From positions 1 through 30,378 of the forward strand of contig CAAGPW010000094.1 in the NCBI GenBank assembly GCA_900771955.1: 30,378 nucleotides of DNA, in the 5' to 3' direction. The position numbers and the translations under genes are program-made. This stretch comes from Lachnospiraceae bacterium (GTDB lineage: Bacteria; Bacillota; Clostridia; Lachnospirales; Lachnospiraceae). The notes under the pieces were generated by a model that searched no databases, was not told where the DNA came from, and saw only the letters and a list, made by a program, of their open reading frames with translations. Of the stretch, positions 1 through 8,437 are shown in pieces (position 1 is the first letter of the stretch; each line of letters starts with the position of its first letter).

Positions 1-1082
1 GTCATTGCCTCTAATTTTTCCAGCGTAATCGCATTCGCCTGTACTGCATCGATCATTCCCTGATCTTCGCTGACCGGAATAAATGCACCGCTTAAGCCGC
101 CGACATAAGAAGAAGCCATAACGCCGCCTTTCTTGACCTGATCATTTAAGAGCGCAAGCGCTGCCGTAGTTCCCGGTGCACCCGCATACTCGAGACCGAT
201 CTCACATAAAATATCAGCCACACTGTCTCCGACTGCCGGAGTCGGTGCCAGGGAAAGATCCACGATACCGAACGGAATATTCAAAAGCTTTGATGCTTCC
301 TGCGCAACTGCCTGACCAACACGGGTAACCTTAAACGCCGTTTTCTTGATAGTCTCACAGAGTACCTCAAAGTTCTCACCGCGTACTTTTTCCAGCGCGG
401 TCTTTACAACGCCAGGTCCGCTGACGCCGACATTGATGATCGCATCTGCCTCAGTCACTCCGTGGAAAGCACCCGCCATAAACGGGTTGTCATCCGGTGC
501 GTTACAGAATACCACAAGCTTCATACAGTCTACAGAATCGCGGTCTTTGGACTGTTCCGCAACCTCAAGCAAAATTTCTCCCATGAGTTTTACCGCATCC
601 ATATTGATACCGGTTTTGGTCGAAGCAAGATTCACCGAGCTGCACACGCGCTCGGTACGGCAGAGCGCCATCGGAATCGAACGGATCAGCATCTCATCCG
701 CCTTTGTCATTCCCTTGGAAACCAGTGCGGAATATCCGCCGATCAGATTGACGCCGACTGCCTTTGCCGCACGGTCCATTGTATCTGCGATCGTTGCAAA
801 ATCCTCCGGCTTTTTACATGCCGCACCACCGATCAGTGCGATCGGAGTAACTGAAATACGTTTGTTAACGATCGGGATTCCAAACTCGCGCTCAATCTTT
901 TCTCCGACGGAAGCCAGATCTTTTGCAACTGTTGTGATCTTATTATAGATATTTTCATTTAATTTTTTCAAGTCAGAATCAATGCAGTCCAACAGGCTGA
1001 TTCCGATCGTAATGGTACGGACATCCAGATTTTCCTGCTCGACCATATTATTTGTTTCTTTTACTTCCCAAATGTTTATCAT
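1..1082 (-). CDS. UPF0210 (PFL/DUF711) family protein, 3' end cut by window
   Basis: About 360 codons are visible, starting MINIWEVKETNN and running off the window edge; family members are usually near 450 residues, so roughly the last fifth is missing. The start ATG at 1080-1082 has a GAGGAGA ribosome site just upstream. Recognisable stretches include TITIGISLLDC near the N-terminus, the glycine-rich LIGGYSALVSKG and VGVSGPGVVK. The family has weak similarity to glycyl-radical enzymes of the pyruvate formate-lyase type, but its reaction is not known to me. It lies 18 bases downstream of the ACT-domain gene. That pairing is recurrent in Firmicutes and argues for a shared, possibly regulatory or amino-acid-linked role. 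Identification of the family is firm; function is open. Confidence 0.9.
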   Translation of the reverse strand, partial: MINIWEVKETNNMVEQENLDVRTITIGISLLDCIDSDLKKLNENIYNKITTVAKDLASVGEKIEREFGIPIVNKRISVTPIALIGGAACKKPEDFATIADTMDRAAKAVGVNLIGGYSALVSKGMTKADEMLIRSIPMALCRTERVCSSVNLASTKTGINMDAVKLMGEILLEVAEQSKDRDSVDCMKLVVFCNAPDDNPFMAGAFHGVTEADAIINVGVSGPGVVKTALEKVRGENFEVLCETIKKTAFKVTRVGQAVAQEASKLLNIPFGIVDLSLAPTPAVGDSVADILCEIGLEYAGAPGTTAALALLNDQVKKGGVMASSYVGGLSGAFIPVSEDQGMIDAVQANAITLEKLEAM

Positions 1083-1100
1083 TGTCTCTCCTCATTCCTG

Positions 1101-1385
1101 TTAGATTCTGTGCATCTGTTCAAAAATTTCTTCCTTCTGACATTTGATGCTGACACCGATCTGCTCACCCAGTTTTTCCAGATCTGTCGCACATTCTCCA
1201 AACGCTTTATCTGCTCCGCTCATATCCACGATCATCATCATGTTGAAGAAACCCTGTACGATCGTCTGTGAGATGTCCAGTACATTGATGTGTGAATCTG
1301 CAAGATAGGTGCAGACCTTTGCGATGATACCTACGGTATCCTTTCCTACTACGGTAATGATTGTCTTGTCAACTGTGTTTTCCAT
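1101..1385 (-). CDS. ACT domain-containing protein, UPF0237 family
   Basis: A 94-residue protein that is essentially a single ACT domain: TIITVVGKDTVGIIAKVCTY near the N-terminus gives the first strand and helix, followed by INVLDISQTIVQGFF. ACT domains bind small ligands, usually amino acids, and dimerise. This stand-alone type resembles the GcvR/UPF0237 group. The frame extends to 1409, but the ATG at 1383-1385 (MENTVDK) is preceded at good spacing by AGAAAGGA, so I use it. The gene is 47 bases after the metallo-hydrolase and 18 bases before the UPF0210 gene, with no terminator on either side, so it should be co-transcribed with both. Ligand and target are unknown. Confidence 0.88.
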   Translation of the reverse strand: MENTVDKTIITVVGKDTVGIIAKVCTYLADSHINVLDISQTIVQGFFNMMMIVDMSGADKAFGECATDLEKLGEQIGVSIKCQKEEIFEQMHRI

Positions 1386-1432
1386 TTTCTTATCCTTTCT
1401 TTTTCCCATTTATTACTCAGCTTTATTCGCTG

Positions 1433-2230
1433 TTACACACTTACAAATTCTGAGACTGTATCCCGCTTTGCAACGGCGATCGGGAAATCCGAACCGTCAT
1501 AGGGATTGTCTCCCATCGTCACCTCAAGACGCACGGTCTCATAGGCAAGCTCTGCATAATTATTCTCTTTGCTCAGATGCCCGAGAATAATTTTTTTCAT
1601 ACCATCATGCAACACTTTTCCAAGGAGCTGACCGGATACCTCATTGGACAGATGTCCGAGTTCTCCCAGTATCCTGCGCTTTAACGGATACGGATAGCTG
1701 CCAGCCTGCAGCATACGGACATCATGATTCGCTTCTAACAATAATACATCTAATCCCTGCAGCTTGTCTACAATATAATCATCGTATTTGCCAAGGTCTG
1801 TTGCAACTGCCACTTTTTTGTTTTCGTGCTCCATGACATAAGCCACCGGGTTTGCCGCATCATGCGGAATGGAAAAAGGCTTTATGGTAATATCTCCAAT
1901 TTCAAATGCCTGATCCGGTAAGATCGGATGAAACAGGCTTTCATCGATCTTTCCGACCGAAGATGTATGTAAGATTGCCTCTATCGTTTCTTTGGTTCCG
2001 TACATCGGGATTCCATATTTTCTTGCGACAACTCCGAGGCCTCCGATGTGATCGGAATGTTCATGTGTAATGAGAATTCCGTCCATCTCCGCGGTTTTTA
2101 ACCCGATACTGTTTAATCCGTTTTCAATTTTTTTCCCGCTGATTCCGGCATCAATGAGCAGGTGATAATCCTCTGTTCCCGCATAAATACAGTTCCCACT
2201 GCTGCCGCTTGCTATACTGCACAAATCCAT
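1433..2230 (-). CDS. MBL-fold metallo-hydrolase, YycJ/WalJ type
   Basis: 265 residues with a metallo-beta-lactamase fold. The N-terminus MDLCSIASGSSGN is typical of the YycJ/WalJ branch. LLIDAGISGKKI and the metal site THEHSDHIGGL follow, with later ligand candidates in IPHDAANP, ATDLG and ILGHLSKENN. WalJ-type proteins are linked in Firmicutes to cell-wall and DNA-replication coordination and may be 5' exonucleases; the substrate here is not shown by sequence. The ATG at 2228-2230 lies one base after the stop of the FtsA-like gene, so translation is probably coupled. A longer frame to 2296 would overlap that gene and lacks family support. There is no walRK two-component system nearby, unlike the classical walJ locus. 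Confidence 0.88.
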   Translation of the reverse strand: MDLCSIASGSSGNCIYAGTEDYHLLIDAGISGKKIENGLNSIGLKTAEMDGILITHEHSDHIGGLGVVARKYGIPMYGTKETIEAILHTSSVGKIDESLFHPILPDQAFEIGDITIKPFSIPHDAANPVAYVMEHENKKVAVATDLGKYDDYIVDKLQGLDVLLLEANHDVRMLQAGSYPYPLKRRILGELGHLSNEVSGQLLGKVLHDGMKKIILGHLSKENNYAELAYETVRLEVTMGDNPYDGSDFPIAVAKRDTVSEFVSV

Positions 2231-2231
2231 T

Positions 2232-4490
2232 TTAATTCTCTTTCCAGTAAATATCGATTCGGTCCCCACTGTGGAGCTGCTGTGTAAATTTTGCATCCAC
2301 GCCGTTGACTCTGGTTACGATCGCGCGTCCGTTTCCGGCGCTCAGATCAAAATTAATATGTTCAAAAACATCCACAAACACATAGACCGGTTTCCCTTCA
2401 AGCAGCACCGGCATACCGTTTACGACCACCTGAAGTTCCGTCGGAAATAGCGGTGCCTCCGGCTGTTCTGCCTCCGTTTCCACTGTCTCCCTGCTGTCTG
2501 CCGCCTGTGCGTCTGTCCTGTTGTCCGATATCTGTCCGTTCACGGCTGCTTCGCCTTTTACATCATCTGTGGCTGCTACGTTTTCCCTGCTAACTGCCGC
2601 CTGTGCGTCTGCCACGCCGTCCGATACCTGTCCGGCCCCGGCTGCCTTACCATCCACATCATCTGTGGCACTTGTAGCTGCCACACCATCTGTGCTGCGG
2701 CCTTCCTGCTGCGTTTTATTTTCCACGTCAAACACCGGATGCTCATCTACCGTCCATTCCACGTCAAAATTTTCATAAACCGGCTCCCTGTCATCCGTCA
2801 CGCGGTTATTGACCAGAATATCATAATTTTTATCCAGCACAAGATCCATAAATTCCGCAAGCTGTGCAACCGTATAATAATTCTTTGTCTCGATCACATC
2901 CCCATCCCTGATCTGATAAGACGGAAGCTGGATCTCTCCATTGACTTCAACCAGACGTGGACAGCTCACCAGCTTTTTATTCACGTAAAACGAGATCGTA
3001 TCGTTATTATACTCTTCCAGCATCTCGATCGTACAGGATGCATCCTCACCCGCTGTGGACGGCGTGATGGAAATATAACTGTTCGGTTCGAGCGGGGTAT
3101 TGATGCTCACGACCTTTCCGTTAAACCGGATAACCGCCGATTCTCCCGCCTCGCCACGGATCAGGCGCGGCTTTCCGTTTAAAGTAAAATTAATTTCCTG
3201 TCCCCGCTTCGGGAAAAGATCCTCATTCGGGAAGCCCGCATTAAGCGCCGCATCCACCAATGTCAGATGTCCGTTATCATAAAGCTTCATCCGGTCTCCG
3301 TTAAAATGCACCATGATGAAATTATTTTTTTGGTCATAATAATTTAAGCAGATACCGATCGGGGTGACTAAAAGCGGATCTTTTTTCACATCTTCCTGCT
3401 CAAATTTTACCGCCTGTAATACTTCCTCTCCGCGCAGTGCGACACGCTCCTTCGGAAGTTCCAGATATTCTGCCAGGCTTTCCGTAAAGCCGTGGATCTT
3501 TCCGCCGCCACCGACTACAAATGCGGCACTCACGGATTTGTTTCCATTCAGTTCCTTGATCTTTTCTGCGACTTCTGAAGTGATCTTATCCACAGTCGGT
3601 GCCGTCAGCTCCCAGATCTCTTCAGATGGAATAATATGGGAAATTCCCATGATATCCTTAAATTCAACAGTCTCGTCAAACGTGGATGCAAGCTTCATCT
3701 CCTCTGCAGTATTAAAATCCACAAGGTACTGCTGCACGATAAGTTCTGTCAGTTCATCTCCCGCATGCGGGATCATGCCGTACGCAATAATGCTTCCGTC
3801 CTTCGTGATCGAGATATCAGAAGTTCCCGCACCGACATCCACCAGTGCGATATTCAACATCCGGAAATTTTCCGGGATCGCGACATTGATGGCAGCGATC
3901 GGCTCGAGTGTCAGATTCACTACCTCGAGTCCTGCGATATTTACCGCAGAATACAGTCCGTCAACAACATCCTCCGGCAAAAACGTGACGATGATATCTT
4001 CCGCGATCGTCTCTGCCTTATGCCCCTCAAGATTGGTGAACATCTCGTCATTCAGATAATAATGTACGACCGAATATCCGACACAGTAAAATTTGTACTT
4101 CGTGTCATTTTCCTCTGCCAGCACCTGCTGTGCCCGTTCAATACCGAGCAGATCCAGTGTATGGATATCCTCTCCTGTCACGATCGTCTCTTCTGCGAAC
4201 TTATGTTCCACTGTAGTCGTGACGGTCTTTAACACGCGGCCTGCCGCCGCGATGCAGACCTCGGAAAGCTGTTGTCCAAGCTGTGCCTCCAGGTCTTCTT
4301 TTATGACACGTATTGTATTTCCCACGCGCCCGATATCATGAATCTGTCCATCGAGCATTGCGCGCGTCTCATGCATTTTCACACTGTGTGCGATGACATG
4401 AAATATTCTATCTTCTTTATACCCTACGGAACCGACCACATTTCGCGTTCCGATATCCAGGCCAAATACCAGTTCGTCCGGCGTTATCAT
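2232..4490 (-). CDS. FtsA/PilM-like actin-fold ATPase with long C-terminal extension
   Basis: 752 residues. The first ~370 form an FtsA-type ASKHA ATPase: phosphate-1 motif FGLDIGTRNVVG (9-20), an SHS2-like segment around 85-200, phosphate-2 motif LVDVGAGTSDISI (216-228) and adenosine motif VVGGGGKIHG (325-334). FtsA tethers FtsZ or assembles membrane machines, but usual FtsA is only about 420 residues. Here ~380 extra residues follow: beta-rich stretches resembling small ubiquitin-like folds (VNGEIQLPSYQIRDGD and the terminal VNGVDAKFTQQLHSGD), with an acidic Ala-rich linker at about 604-668 built from two 32-residue repeats. I see no C-terminal amphipathic membrane helix. It overlaps coaE by 4 bases (ATGA). 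It may be a Clostridia-specific division or envelope protein; a second, canonical FtsA elsewhere is possible. Confidence 0.85.
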   Translation of the reverse strand: MITPDELVFGLDIGTRNVVGSVGYKEDRIFHVIAHSVKMHETRAMLDGQIHDIGRVGNTIRVIKEDLEAQLGQQLSEVCIAAAGRVLKTVTTTVEHKFAEETIVTGEDIHTLDLLGIERAQQVLAEENDTKYKFYCVGYSVVHYYLNDEMFTNLEGHKAETIAEDIIVTFLPEDVVDGLYSAVNIAGLEVVNLTLEPIAAINVAIPENFRMLNIALVDVGAGTSDISITKDGSIIAYGMIPHAGDELTELIVQQYLVDFNTAEEMKLASTFDETVEFKDIMGISHIIPSEEIWELTAPTVDKITSEVAEKIKELNGNKSVSAAFVVGGGGKIHGFTESLAEYLELPKERVALRGEEVLQAVKFEQEDVKKDPLLVTPIGICLNYYDQKNNFIMVHFNGDRMKLYDNGHLTLVDAALNAGFPNEDLFPKRGQEINFTLNGKPRLIRGEAGESAVIRFNGKVVSINTPLEPNSYISITPSTAGEDASCTIEMLEEYNNDTISFYVNKKLVSCPRLVEVNGEIQLPSYQIRDGDVIETKNYYTVAQLAEFMDLVLDKNYDILVNNRVTDDREPVYENFDVEWTVDEHPVFDVENKTQQEGRSTDGVAATSATDDVDGKAAGAGQVSDGVADAQAAVSRENVAATDDVKGEAAVNGQISDNRTDAQAADSRETVETEAEQPEAPLFPTELQVVVNGMPVLLEGKPVYVFVDVFEHINFDLSAGNGRAIVTRVNGVDAKFTQQLHSGDRIDIYWKEN
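2488..2679. repeat. Tandem 96-bp in-frame duplication
   Basis: Two adjacent 96-bp units (2488-2583 and 2584-2679) begin with tccctgctgtctgccgcctg and tccctgctaactgccgcctg and remain alignable to their ends. They encode two diverged 32-residue copies in the linker of the FtsA-like protein, containing ATDDVDGKAA and ATDDVKGEAA, then SDGVADAQAA and SDNRTDAQAA. The period is a multiple of three, so the frame is kept. Sequence divergence shows the duplication is not very recent. Confidence 0.85.
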
Positions 4491-5095
4491 AACTGATACT
4501 CCTTTCTTTTCAGTAATTCGGCAACCTGCCTTACGGCATCCTCTTTTGCGCCGTTATTATCGATCACAACTCTGCAGTATTTCCGGTATGTTTCTTCTGT
4601 AAGCTGGCTTTTAAAAATCTGCGCTACCTTTTCTTTTGAATACCCTCTGTTTTGCATCAGCCGTTTCTCACGGTTTTCTTCTGTGGTATAGATATACCAC
4701 AGCTCATCACAGATGCTGTCATATCCCTCTTCGATCAGAAGTGCCGCCTCTAAAACCAGCACACGCAGTTCTTTTTTCTCCCGCTCTTTTTTTACACGCT
4801 CCATTACATACGTTTTCACCGCCGGATGTACAATATCATTTAATTTTTCCCGCTTTGCGGCATCCGAAAAGATCACCTCCGCCATCCGGTTTCTTTCGAT
4901 CTTTCCATCCGCGCCGAACACAGCATCTCCGGCAAAAAGTTCCTTTAATTTTTCGTAACATGCGCCGTCCGGTTCCATCAGTTCATGTGCGATCTCATCT
5001 GCAAGCATGACCTCGATCTTCTCCTGCTCTGCAAGGAATTTTAAGATCTCCGTTTTTCCGGCTCCAACGCCTCCGGTAATTCCTACAAATTTCAT
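4487..5095 (-). CDS. coaE: Dephospho-CoA kinase CoaE
   Basis: 202 residues, the normal length. It starts MKFVGITGGVGAGKTEIL, whose GGVGAGKT is the P-loop. LADEIAHELMEPDG and IVHPAV, which belong to the dephospho-CoA kinase CoA-binding and lid regions, follow. The enzyme uses ATP to phosphorylate the 3' hydroxyl of the ribose in dephospho-CoA, the last step of CoA synthesis, in the cytosol. The start codon directly abuts the polA stop codon, and the end overlaps the FtsA-like gene by 4 bases. polA-coaE adjacency is common in Firmicutes. coaX and coaBC lie about 22 kb away in this window. Confidence 0.96.
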   Translation of the reverse strand: MKFVGITGGVGAGKTEILKFLAEQEKIEVMLADEIAHELMEPDGACYEKLKELFAGDAVFGADGKIERNRMAEVIFSDAAKREKLNDIVHPAVKTYVMERVKKEREKKELRVLVLEAALLIEEGYDSICDELWYIYTTEENREKRLMQNRGYSKEKVAQIFKSQLTEETYRKYCRVVIDNNGAKEDAVRQVAELLKRKEYQL

Positions 5096-7753
5096 CTATT
5101 TCGCCTCGTACCAGTTATTTCCGGTATGCATATCAATCTCCAGAGATACCTTAAGATCTGCTGCGTGATGCATTTCCTCTTCCAGTATCTTTCCTACCAC
5201 ATCCACTTCATCCTCTGCTGCCTCTACTAAAAGTTCGTCATGCACCTGTAGCAGAAGTCTTGACTTTAATCCTTCTTTTAAGAGTCTGTCGTGCACCCGG
5301 TTCATCGCGATCTTTATAATATCCGCTGCAGTTCCCTGGATTGGCGCATTCATCGCAACACGCTCACCAAAGGAACGCTGCATGAAATTGCTGGAGGAAA
5401 GCTCCGGAACCGGCCGTCTTCTGCCAAACATGGAGCTGACATAGCCGTCCTTTTTCGCACCTGCAACCAGACCGTCCAGAAATGTCTTGATACCCGGATA
5501 AGTTTCAAAATACCGCTCAATATATTCTGCCGCTTCTTTTCTTGTAATGCTCAAATCCTGGCTTAATCCAAAAGAGCTGATTCCGTATACGATTCCGAAA
5601 TTGACTGCCTTCGCATTGCGCCGCTGTAAGTCCGTCACCTCATCAAACGGGACATGGAATACCTGGGATGCCGTCATGCGATGGATATCCTGTGCTTCCC
5701 TGTATGCTGCGATCAGCATCTCATCTCCTGACATATGCGCCAGCACGCGCAGCTCGATCTGGGAATAATCCGCATCCACAAACACAGCTCCTTCTCTCGG
5801 CAGAAATACCTTTCGGATCAGCCGGCCGAGTTCCATCCGGATCGGAATATTCTGTAGGTTCGGTTCGGTGCTGCTGATCCTGCCGGTTGCTGTGACGGTC
5901 TGGTTAAACGTCGAATGAATCCTGCCGTCCTCCGTGATATAATCGGCAAGCCCGTCCGCATAGGTAGATTTTAATTTTGCGAGCTGACGGTATTCTAAAA
6001 TATCCGCGACCAGAGGATACTCCGGCGCAAGCTTATCCAGTACATCTGCAGCCGTGGAGTAACCGGTCTTTGTCTTCTTCGCGTAAGGCATCTGCAGCTT
6101 TTCAAACAGGATCACTCCCAGCTGTTTCGGCGAATTGATATTAAACTTCTCGCCTGCGCCCTCATAAATACTTTTTTCAAGTTCCGCAATACGGACCGAA
6201 AGCTTCTCACCGTATTCCTGTAACGCAGCCTTGTCCGCACGGATTCCCTCTCTTTCCATGTCAGCAAGCGTAAATAAAAGCGGCATTTCTATTCCGGTAA
6301 ACAGTTCTTTCATACCGGTATCGGACAATTCACGCTCCAAGACCGGCTTTGCTGCATATGCCACATAGCTGACAAAGCAGACATATTTTAAAAACGCTTC
6401 CGGCTGTGTCTCCGCTGCATCGGAAAGTGACAGCTTTCCAAGAAGGTCTGCGCGTGACGGGATCATCAGTCCCAGATAATCCTTTGCAAGATCTTCATAG
6501 GAATATTCATTTTTCAGCGGATTTAAGAGGTATGCCGCGATCTCTGCATCAAAAAACTCTCTCGCCAGCGCTTCGCTTGTCTTTTCTTCTTTTGCAAACA
6601 GAAGATGCAACTGCGGTTTTAATGAAAATGTAACGCCGCATGCGCCAGCCTCAAGCAGTCCTCTTAATGCATCAAGCAGATATTCTTCCGTCAGGAATCC
6701 CTCTACCGCCAGAAATACGGTATCTTTTTCTCCAGAAGAAAAAGATATGCCAAGCAGCCTGCCCTTCTCCTCCACAAGGAAAAAGCCAAGCTCTTTTTCT
6801 TTCTTTGCTCCGGCAAGAAATTCCTCCGCTCCGGCAAGATCGGAAATTTTACGAAAATACTGTTCCGTCTCATTTTTCGGTGCCGAAACATCAAACTTTG
6901 CGAGCAGATTTTTAAATTCCAGACGTTTGCACAAAAGATATGCTTCCTCGGTAAACAGATCCCCTAAAGCCGCATCCTCCAGACTGTAATCAATGTCGGC
7001 ATTGATCTCAATCGTTGCCAGTGTCTTGCTCATCTGTGCCATGTCGTAATGTTCTTTTAAGTTTTCCTTCGCACGGTTCGGCTTGATCTCATCCACATGC
7101 GCGTAGGCTTCCTCGATGCTTCCATAAGCTACGATCAGATTGGTCGCCGTCTTTTCTCCAATGCCCGGCACACCCGGAATGTTGTCCGCCGTATCACCCA
7201 TGAGCGCTTTGACATCGATAAACTGAAGCGGTGTGACCTGATAGCGTTCCCTCACATCTGCGGCATTATAGTCCTCAATTTCTGTTCCGGTACGCTTTGT
7301 CTTTGGAATACGGATCTTAATATGCTCCGTCGCAAGCTGCAAAAGATCACGGTCTCCGGAAACAACAGAAACAACCAGGCCTTCTTTCTCACTGCGCTTT
7401 GCGATCGTTCCGATGATATCATCCGCCTCATAGCCTTCCTTTTCGATGATCTTTACACCCATCGCCTTTAACATTTCCTTCATAAGCGGAACCTGCTGAC
7501 GCAGTTCCTCCGCCATCGGCTTTCTGGTTCCCTTGTAAGCGTCATACATTTTATGGCGGAATGTCGGGGCATGCACATCGAATGCCACGGTCAGATAATC
7601 CGGTTTTTCCTCATCTAAAATCTTAAACAGGATATTTAAAAAACCATAGACCGCATTCGTGTGCAGCCCTTCCGCATTGGTAAGATCCGGGATTCCATAG
7701 AATGCCCGGTTCAAAATACTGTGTCCGTCGATCAATACTAATTTTTTGTTCAT
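5096..7753 (-). CDS. polA: DNA polymerase I
   Basis: 885 residues with the full PolA architecture. The N-terminal 5'-3' exonuclease (about 1-290) shows DGHSILNRAFYG, EGYEADDIIGT and SGDRDLLQLA and the helix-hairpin-helix ALMGDTADNIPGVPGIGEKT. A middle 3'-5' exonuclease-like domain (about 310-490) follows, then the polymerase with motif A DADYSQIELR (660-669), motif B RRNAKAVNFGIVYG (about 711-724) and motif C QVHDELL (836-842). The middle domain has no DxE metal motif where proofreading enzymes carry DTET (here GFFLVEEKGRLLG), so proofreading is probably lost, as in Bacillus PolA. Roles are Okazaki fragment maturation and repair. It begins one base after the thioesterase stop and runs directly into coaE. 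Confidence 0.97.
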   Translation of the reverse strand: MNKKLVLIDGHSILNRAFYGIPDLTNAEGLHTNAVYGFLNILFKILDEEKPDYLTVAFDVHAPTFRHKMYDAYKGTRKPMAEELRQQVPLMKEMLKAMGVKIIEKEGYEADDIIGTIAKRSEKEGLVVSVVSGDRDLLQLATEHIKIRIPKTKRTGTEIEDYNAADVRERYQVTPLQFIDVKALMGDTADNIPGVPGIGEKTATNLIVAYGSIEEAYAHVDEIKPNRAKENLKEHYDMAQMSKTLATIEINADIDYSLEDAALGDLFTEEAYLLCKRLEFKNLLAKFDVSAPKNETEQYFRKISDLAGAEEFLAGAKKEKELGFFLVEEKGRLLGISFSSGEKDTVFLAVEGFLTEEYLLDALRGLLEAGACGVTFSLKPQLHLLFAKEEKTSEALAREFFDAEIAAYLLNPLKNEYSYEDLAKDYLGLMIPSRADLLGKLSLSDAAETQPEAFLKYVCFVSYVAYAAKPVLERELSDTGMKELFTGIEMPLLFTLADMEREGIRADKAALQEYGEKLSVRIAELEKSIYEGAGEKFNINSPKQLGVILFEKLQMPYAKKTKTGYSTAADVLDKLAPEYPLVADILEYRQLAKLKSTYADGLADYITEDGRIHSTFNQTVTATGRISSTEPNLQNIPIRMELGRLIRKVFLPREGAVFVDADYSQIELRVLAHMSGDEMLIAAYREAQDIHRMTASQVFHVPFDEVTDLQRRNAKAVNFGIVYGISSFGLSQDLSITRKEAAEYIERYFETYPGIKTFLDGLVAGAKKDGYVSSMFGRRRPVPELSSSNFMQRSFGERVAMNAPIQGTAADIIKIAMNRVHDRLLKEGLKSRLLLQVHDELLVEAAEDEVDVVGKILEEEMHHAADLKVSLEIDMHTGNNWYEAK

Positions 7754-7754
7754 G

Positions 7755-8255
7755 CTACTCCTCGTCTACCAGCTCGAAAAATTTCGTATCAATCTCCGGA
7801 TACGCACGTTTTAAGGAAATCGGCTTTCCGCTGTTATTTAAAAAGCAATGTTCACTCTTTGCAAGCGAACGCAGTTCTCCTGTCTCTTTGTCCGTCATAC
7901 GGTACGTAAATGCCAGTTTTATGCCGTTGTAAGAAGATATCTTTGTCTCGATCACAACTGTATCGCTGAAATGCACCATACTCTTATATTCGCAGGCAAC
8001 CGAAATGACCGGGCTTATGATCTCGGCCTCCTCCATGCTTTTATAGCTGTATCCCATCTGCTCCATCAGATCCATCCTCGCCTCTTCCATCCAGCGGATG
8101 TAATTGGAATGATGTGCGATTCCCATCTGATCCGTTTCATAATATTTGACATGATGTTCATACGGCTTAATTCTTAAATTGGCCGGTGTTGTGTATACTT
8201 CTACTCTTGTATCCTTCAAATTACTCACCTTCCATTGTATTTGTTCTGATTCCAT
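7755..8255 (-). CDS. Acyl-CoA thioesterase, YbgC/FadM-type hotdog fold
   Basis: 166 residues with one 4HBT hotdog domain. The motif YYETDQMGIAHHSNYIRWMEEAR carries the conserved Asp expected to activate water in YbgC-like thioesterases, and SEHCFLNNSGKP lies near the end. Likely action is cytosolic hydrolysis of acyl-CoA thioesters; chain length cannot be read. I keep the ATG at 8253-8255 because it is the only ATG ahead of the fold, but it has no visible ribosome site. A TTG at 8217-8219 follows AGGTGAG at 5-base spacing and is a serious alternative start that would remove 12 residues. This is the first gene of the polA-coaE operon, with a promoter at 8292-8320. Confidence 0.85.
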   Translation of the reverse strand: MESEQIQWKVSNLKDTRVEVYTTPANLRIKPYEHHVKYYETDQMGIAHHSNYIRWMEEARMDLMEQMGYSYKSMEEAEIISPVISVACEYKSMVHFSDTVVIETKISSYNGIKLAFTYRMTDKETGELRSLAKSEHCFLNNSGKPISLKRAYPEIDTKFFELVDEE

Positions 8256-8291
8256 TTTTCTGCATGGGCATAGAAAACACCCAATATAGAC

Positions 8292-8320
8292 ATTATGTCA
8301 CAGGTTGGAGGGAAATTCAA
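8292..8320 (-). promoter_or_regulatory. Sigma-A promoter for the thioesterase-polA-coaE operon
   Basis: Reading the minus strand, TTGAAT (8315-8320) and CATAAT (8292-8297) are separated by exactly 17 bases. Transcription would start near 8285, about 30 bases before the ATG at 8255. No other promoter of similar quality is seen until position 1, which fits a single seven-gene transcript. Confidence 0.6.
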
Positions 8321-8327
8321 TGTTTTC

Positions 8328-8432
8328 TTAGTATTCCCCGCAGTAATCCAGATAATCCGCCTCATCCGCAAACAGAATGTATCTGCCCTCGACCAGTCCC
8401 ATGTAACCTTCTGCTGTAAAATATCCTTTCAT
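8328..8432 (-). CDS. Small protein of 34 residues, unknown function
   Basis: A complete short gene: ATG at 8430-8432, TAA at 8328-8330, 34 codons. The product begins MKGYFTAEGYMGLVEG and ends ADYLDYCGEY; it is rich in Tyr, Gly and acidic residues, with no membrane helix or signal peptide. A strong AAGGAG ribosome site lies 10 bases before the ATG. The aromatic-acidic composition and the good start signal make chance unlikely, and I have the impression that similar short proteins occur in Lachnospiraceae, but I cannot name a family. It lies just upstream of the thioesterase promoter. Its leader contains a 15-bp inverted repeat that includes the ribosome site. Confidence 0.65.
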   Translation of the reverse strand: MKGYFTAEGYMGLVEGRYILFADEADYLDYCGEY

Positions 8433-8437
8433 AAAAA

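Noticed and set aside
346..948. Plus-strand open frame of 200 codons at the left end
   Set aside because: It lies antisense to the UPF0210 gene, is low-complexity Ser/Thr/Ile-rich as expected for a shadow, and has no ribosome site.
3364..4059. Plus-strand open frame of 231 codons
   Set aside because: It is antisense to the FtsA-like gene, whose ATPase motifs are conserved; no start signal or recognisable motif in the antisense product.
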